Shown: positions 63,512-64,000 of the stretch, in pieces
Position numbering within the stretch: position 1 is the first letter of the stretch
How the letters are laid out: the number at the start of each line of letters is the position of its first letter
Origin: Pipra filicauda
Taxonomy: Eukaryota; Chordata; Aves; Passeriformes; Pipridae
DNA length: 64,000 nucleotides
Assembly: GCF_003945595.2 (NCBI RefSeq)
Contig: NW_024103452.1
Span: 1,302,001-1,366,000 of the forward strand
Direction of reading: 5' to 3'
Translations under genes and position numbers: made by a program
Notes under the pieces: generated by a model
Told to the model about the DNA's origin: nothing
Databases searched by the model: none
What the model saw: the letters and a program-made list of their open reading frames with translations, nothing else

Positions 63512-63520
63512 TCTCATCGC

Positions 63521-64000
63521 CGATATATTTTTTTTAATTAGGTGGCAGCTAAATGATGTAGAACATTGTGAATGTAATTATCCGTTGTGCTGCAGACACG
63601 CGCCTACAGACCTTTTTTCTTACCCCCTTCCCTCTCTGAAAACTACCAAGAACCTGGGGAATTCAAATACTCTTCCTATCCCTGTGCGTGGATGGAGCCT
63701 GTCAGACCCTGTGCAAGGGCTACTGACAAACACAAAGGAGCAACAATAGCTGCACACCACTTACAGCACTGCTAGACTTATTCATTCATTGTAACATAAT
63801 AATTTTAGATGGTCATTGAAGAGAAGCATATGTTTTGGGCAGACATCAAAAGAACAACCAGACATTTAGATAAGTCAACTAAAACTCAGTTTTAAAGTTT
63901 CAGATCTAATACTGGGTAAAGACCGAACAAAGAGTCAGAGAGCAGAAATTACGTTATTTAAACTGACACCACCTAAATCGGATCCTTTTTTTTCTGCGAC
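63521..64000. other. Downstream flank of the CpG island
   Basis: The sequence returns to AT-rich. It contains TTTTTTTTAATTAGG just after the TATA-like site, a GTGAATGTAATTATCC stretch near 63568 and, on the minus strand, a donor-like GGG|GTAAGAA (complement of 63617-63623). If the plus-strand donor at 63379 is used, this is intron. If transcription starts at the TATA-like site, it is first exon. No recognisable coding sequence is present. Confidence 0.45.

Larger units (their letters stand above)
62840..63520. promoter_or_regulatory. CpG island, probable gene promoter
   Basis: The sequence changes abruptly from AT-rich to GC-rich. By my hand count, 63001-63300 holds about 38 CpG dinucleotides in 300 bases, whereas most of the window has almost none. 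GC boxes (GGGCGG types) occur near 63119-63126 and 63173-63193. Vertebrate CpG islands of this size nearly always mark promoters, often with a noncoding first exon. A strong splice donor at 63379 supports a plus-strand transcript. The associated gene body lies outside the window and cannot be named. GC-rich frames on both strands (for example minus 62864-63301) are proline/arginine/alanine-rich and not recognisable proteins. Confidence 0.85.

Noticed and set aside
1..64000. CRISPR arrays, bacterial operons, insertion sequences, rRNA or integrated virus genomes
   Set aside because: No regularly spaced direct repeats, no prokaryotic gene packing or ribosome-binding sites, no rRNA segments, and no recognisable gag/pol/env-type or LTR pair. 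The repeats seen are LINE, SINE and simple-sequence types.

Overview
This 64 kb window is vertebrate nuclear DNA, most likely from a bird. The strongest evidence is two CR1 LINE 3' ends. One is on the minus strand at about 28981-29480 and one on the plus strand at about 29980-30196. Both still encode a recognisable CR1 ORF2 C-terminus and end in the TTCTATGA/TTCTGTGA-like 3' motif. CR1 is the dominant retrotransposon of birds and other sauropsids. The sequence is moderately AT-rich, has many A-tracts, and lacks the operon-like tight ORF packing of a microbial genome. Vertebrate identity is close to certain. Bird is likely, and the species cannot be told.

I find no convincing protein-coding exon of a host gene. 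The open frames present are short, overlap each other on both strands, lack recognisable domains and look like chance. The exceptions are pieces of retrotransposon reverse-transcriptase genes. The window therefore looks like an intergenic region or a very long intron that ends, on the right, at a CpG-island promoter (about 62840-63520) of a gene I cannot name.

Layout. 1-10160: unique AT-rich noncoding DNA with A-tracts and a possible SINE tail near 6631. 10165-10612: the 3' end of a non-CR1 LINE whose last 135 codons are still open and end in a C2HC zinc-finger motif. 10613-28980: unique noncoding DNA with short tandem duplications and several strikingly perfect hairpins (17283, 22481, 22914, 24862, 28576). 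28981-30196: two CR1 copies with their truncated 5' ends facing each other. 30200-41100: noncoding DNA with an ancient palindromic repeat near 33425 and AT-rich segments (about 34010-34510, 36420-36720 and 36960-37110) that look like candidate conserved noncoding elements. 41126-47423: three MIR-like tRNA-derived SINE remnants, a 33-base A-tract, trinucleotide repeats, an old CR1-type 3' end and a 279 bp polypurine (GGAGAA)n array. 47424-62839: mostly unique DNA with a 27 bp-period repeat, a 37-base alternating purine-pyrimidine run and a 45 bp tandem duplication. 62840-63623: CpG island with GC boxes, a strong splice donor, a perfect CRE palindrome and a TATA-like site.

No genes in the window can be said to work together. 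The functional hypothesis best supported by the sequence is a noncoding flank with possible enhancers next to a CpG-island promoter. I did not find a previously undescribed biological system. The items most worth checking are the intact LINE zinc-finger frame, the set of perfect hairpins, and the promoter at the right edge.
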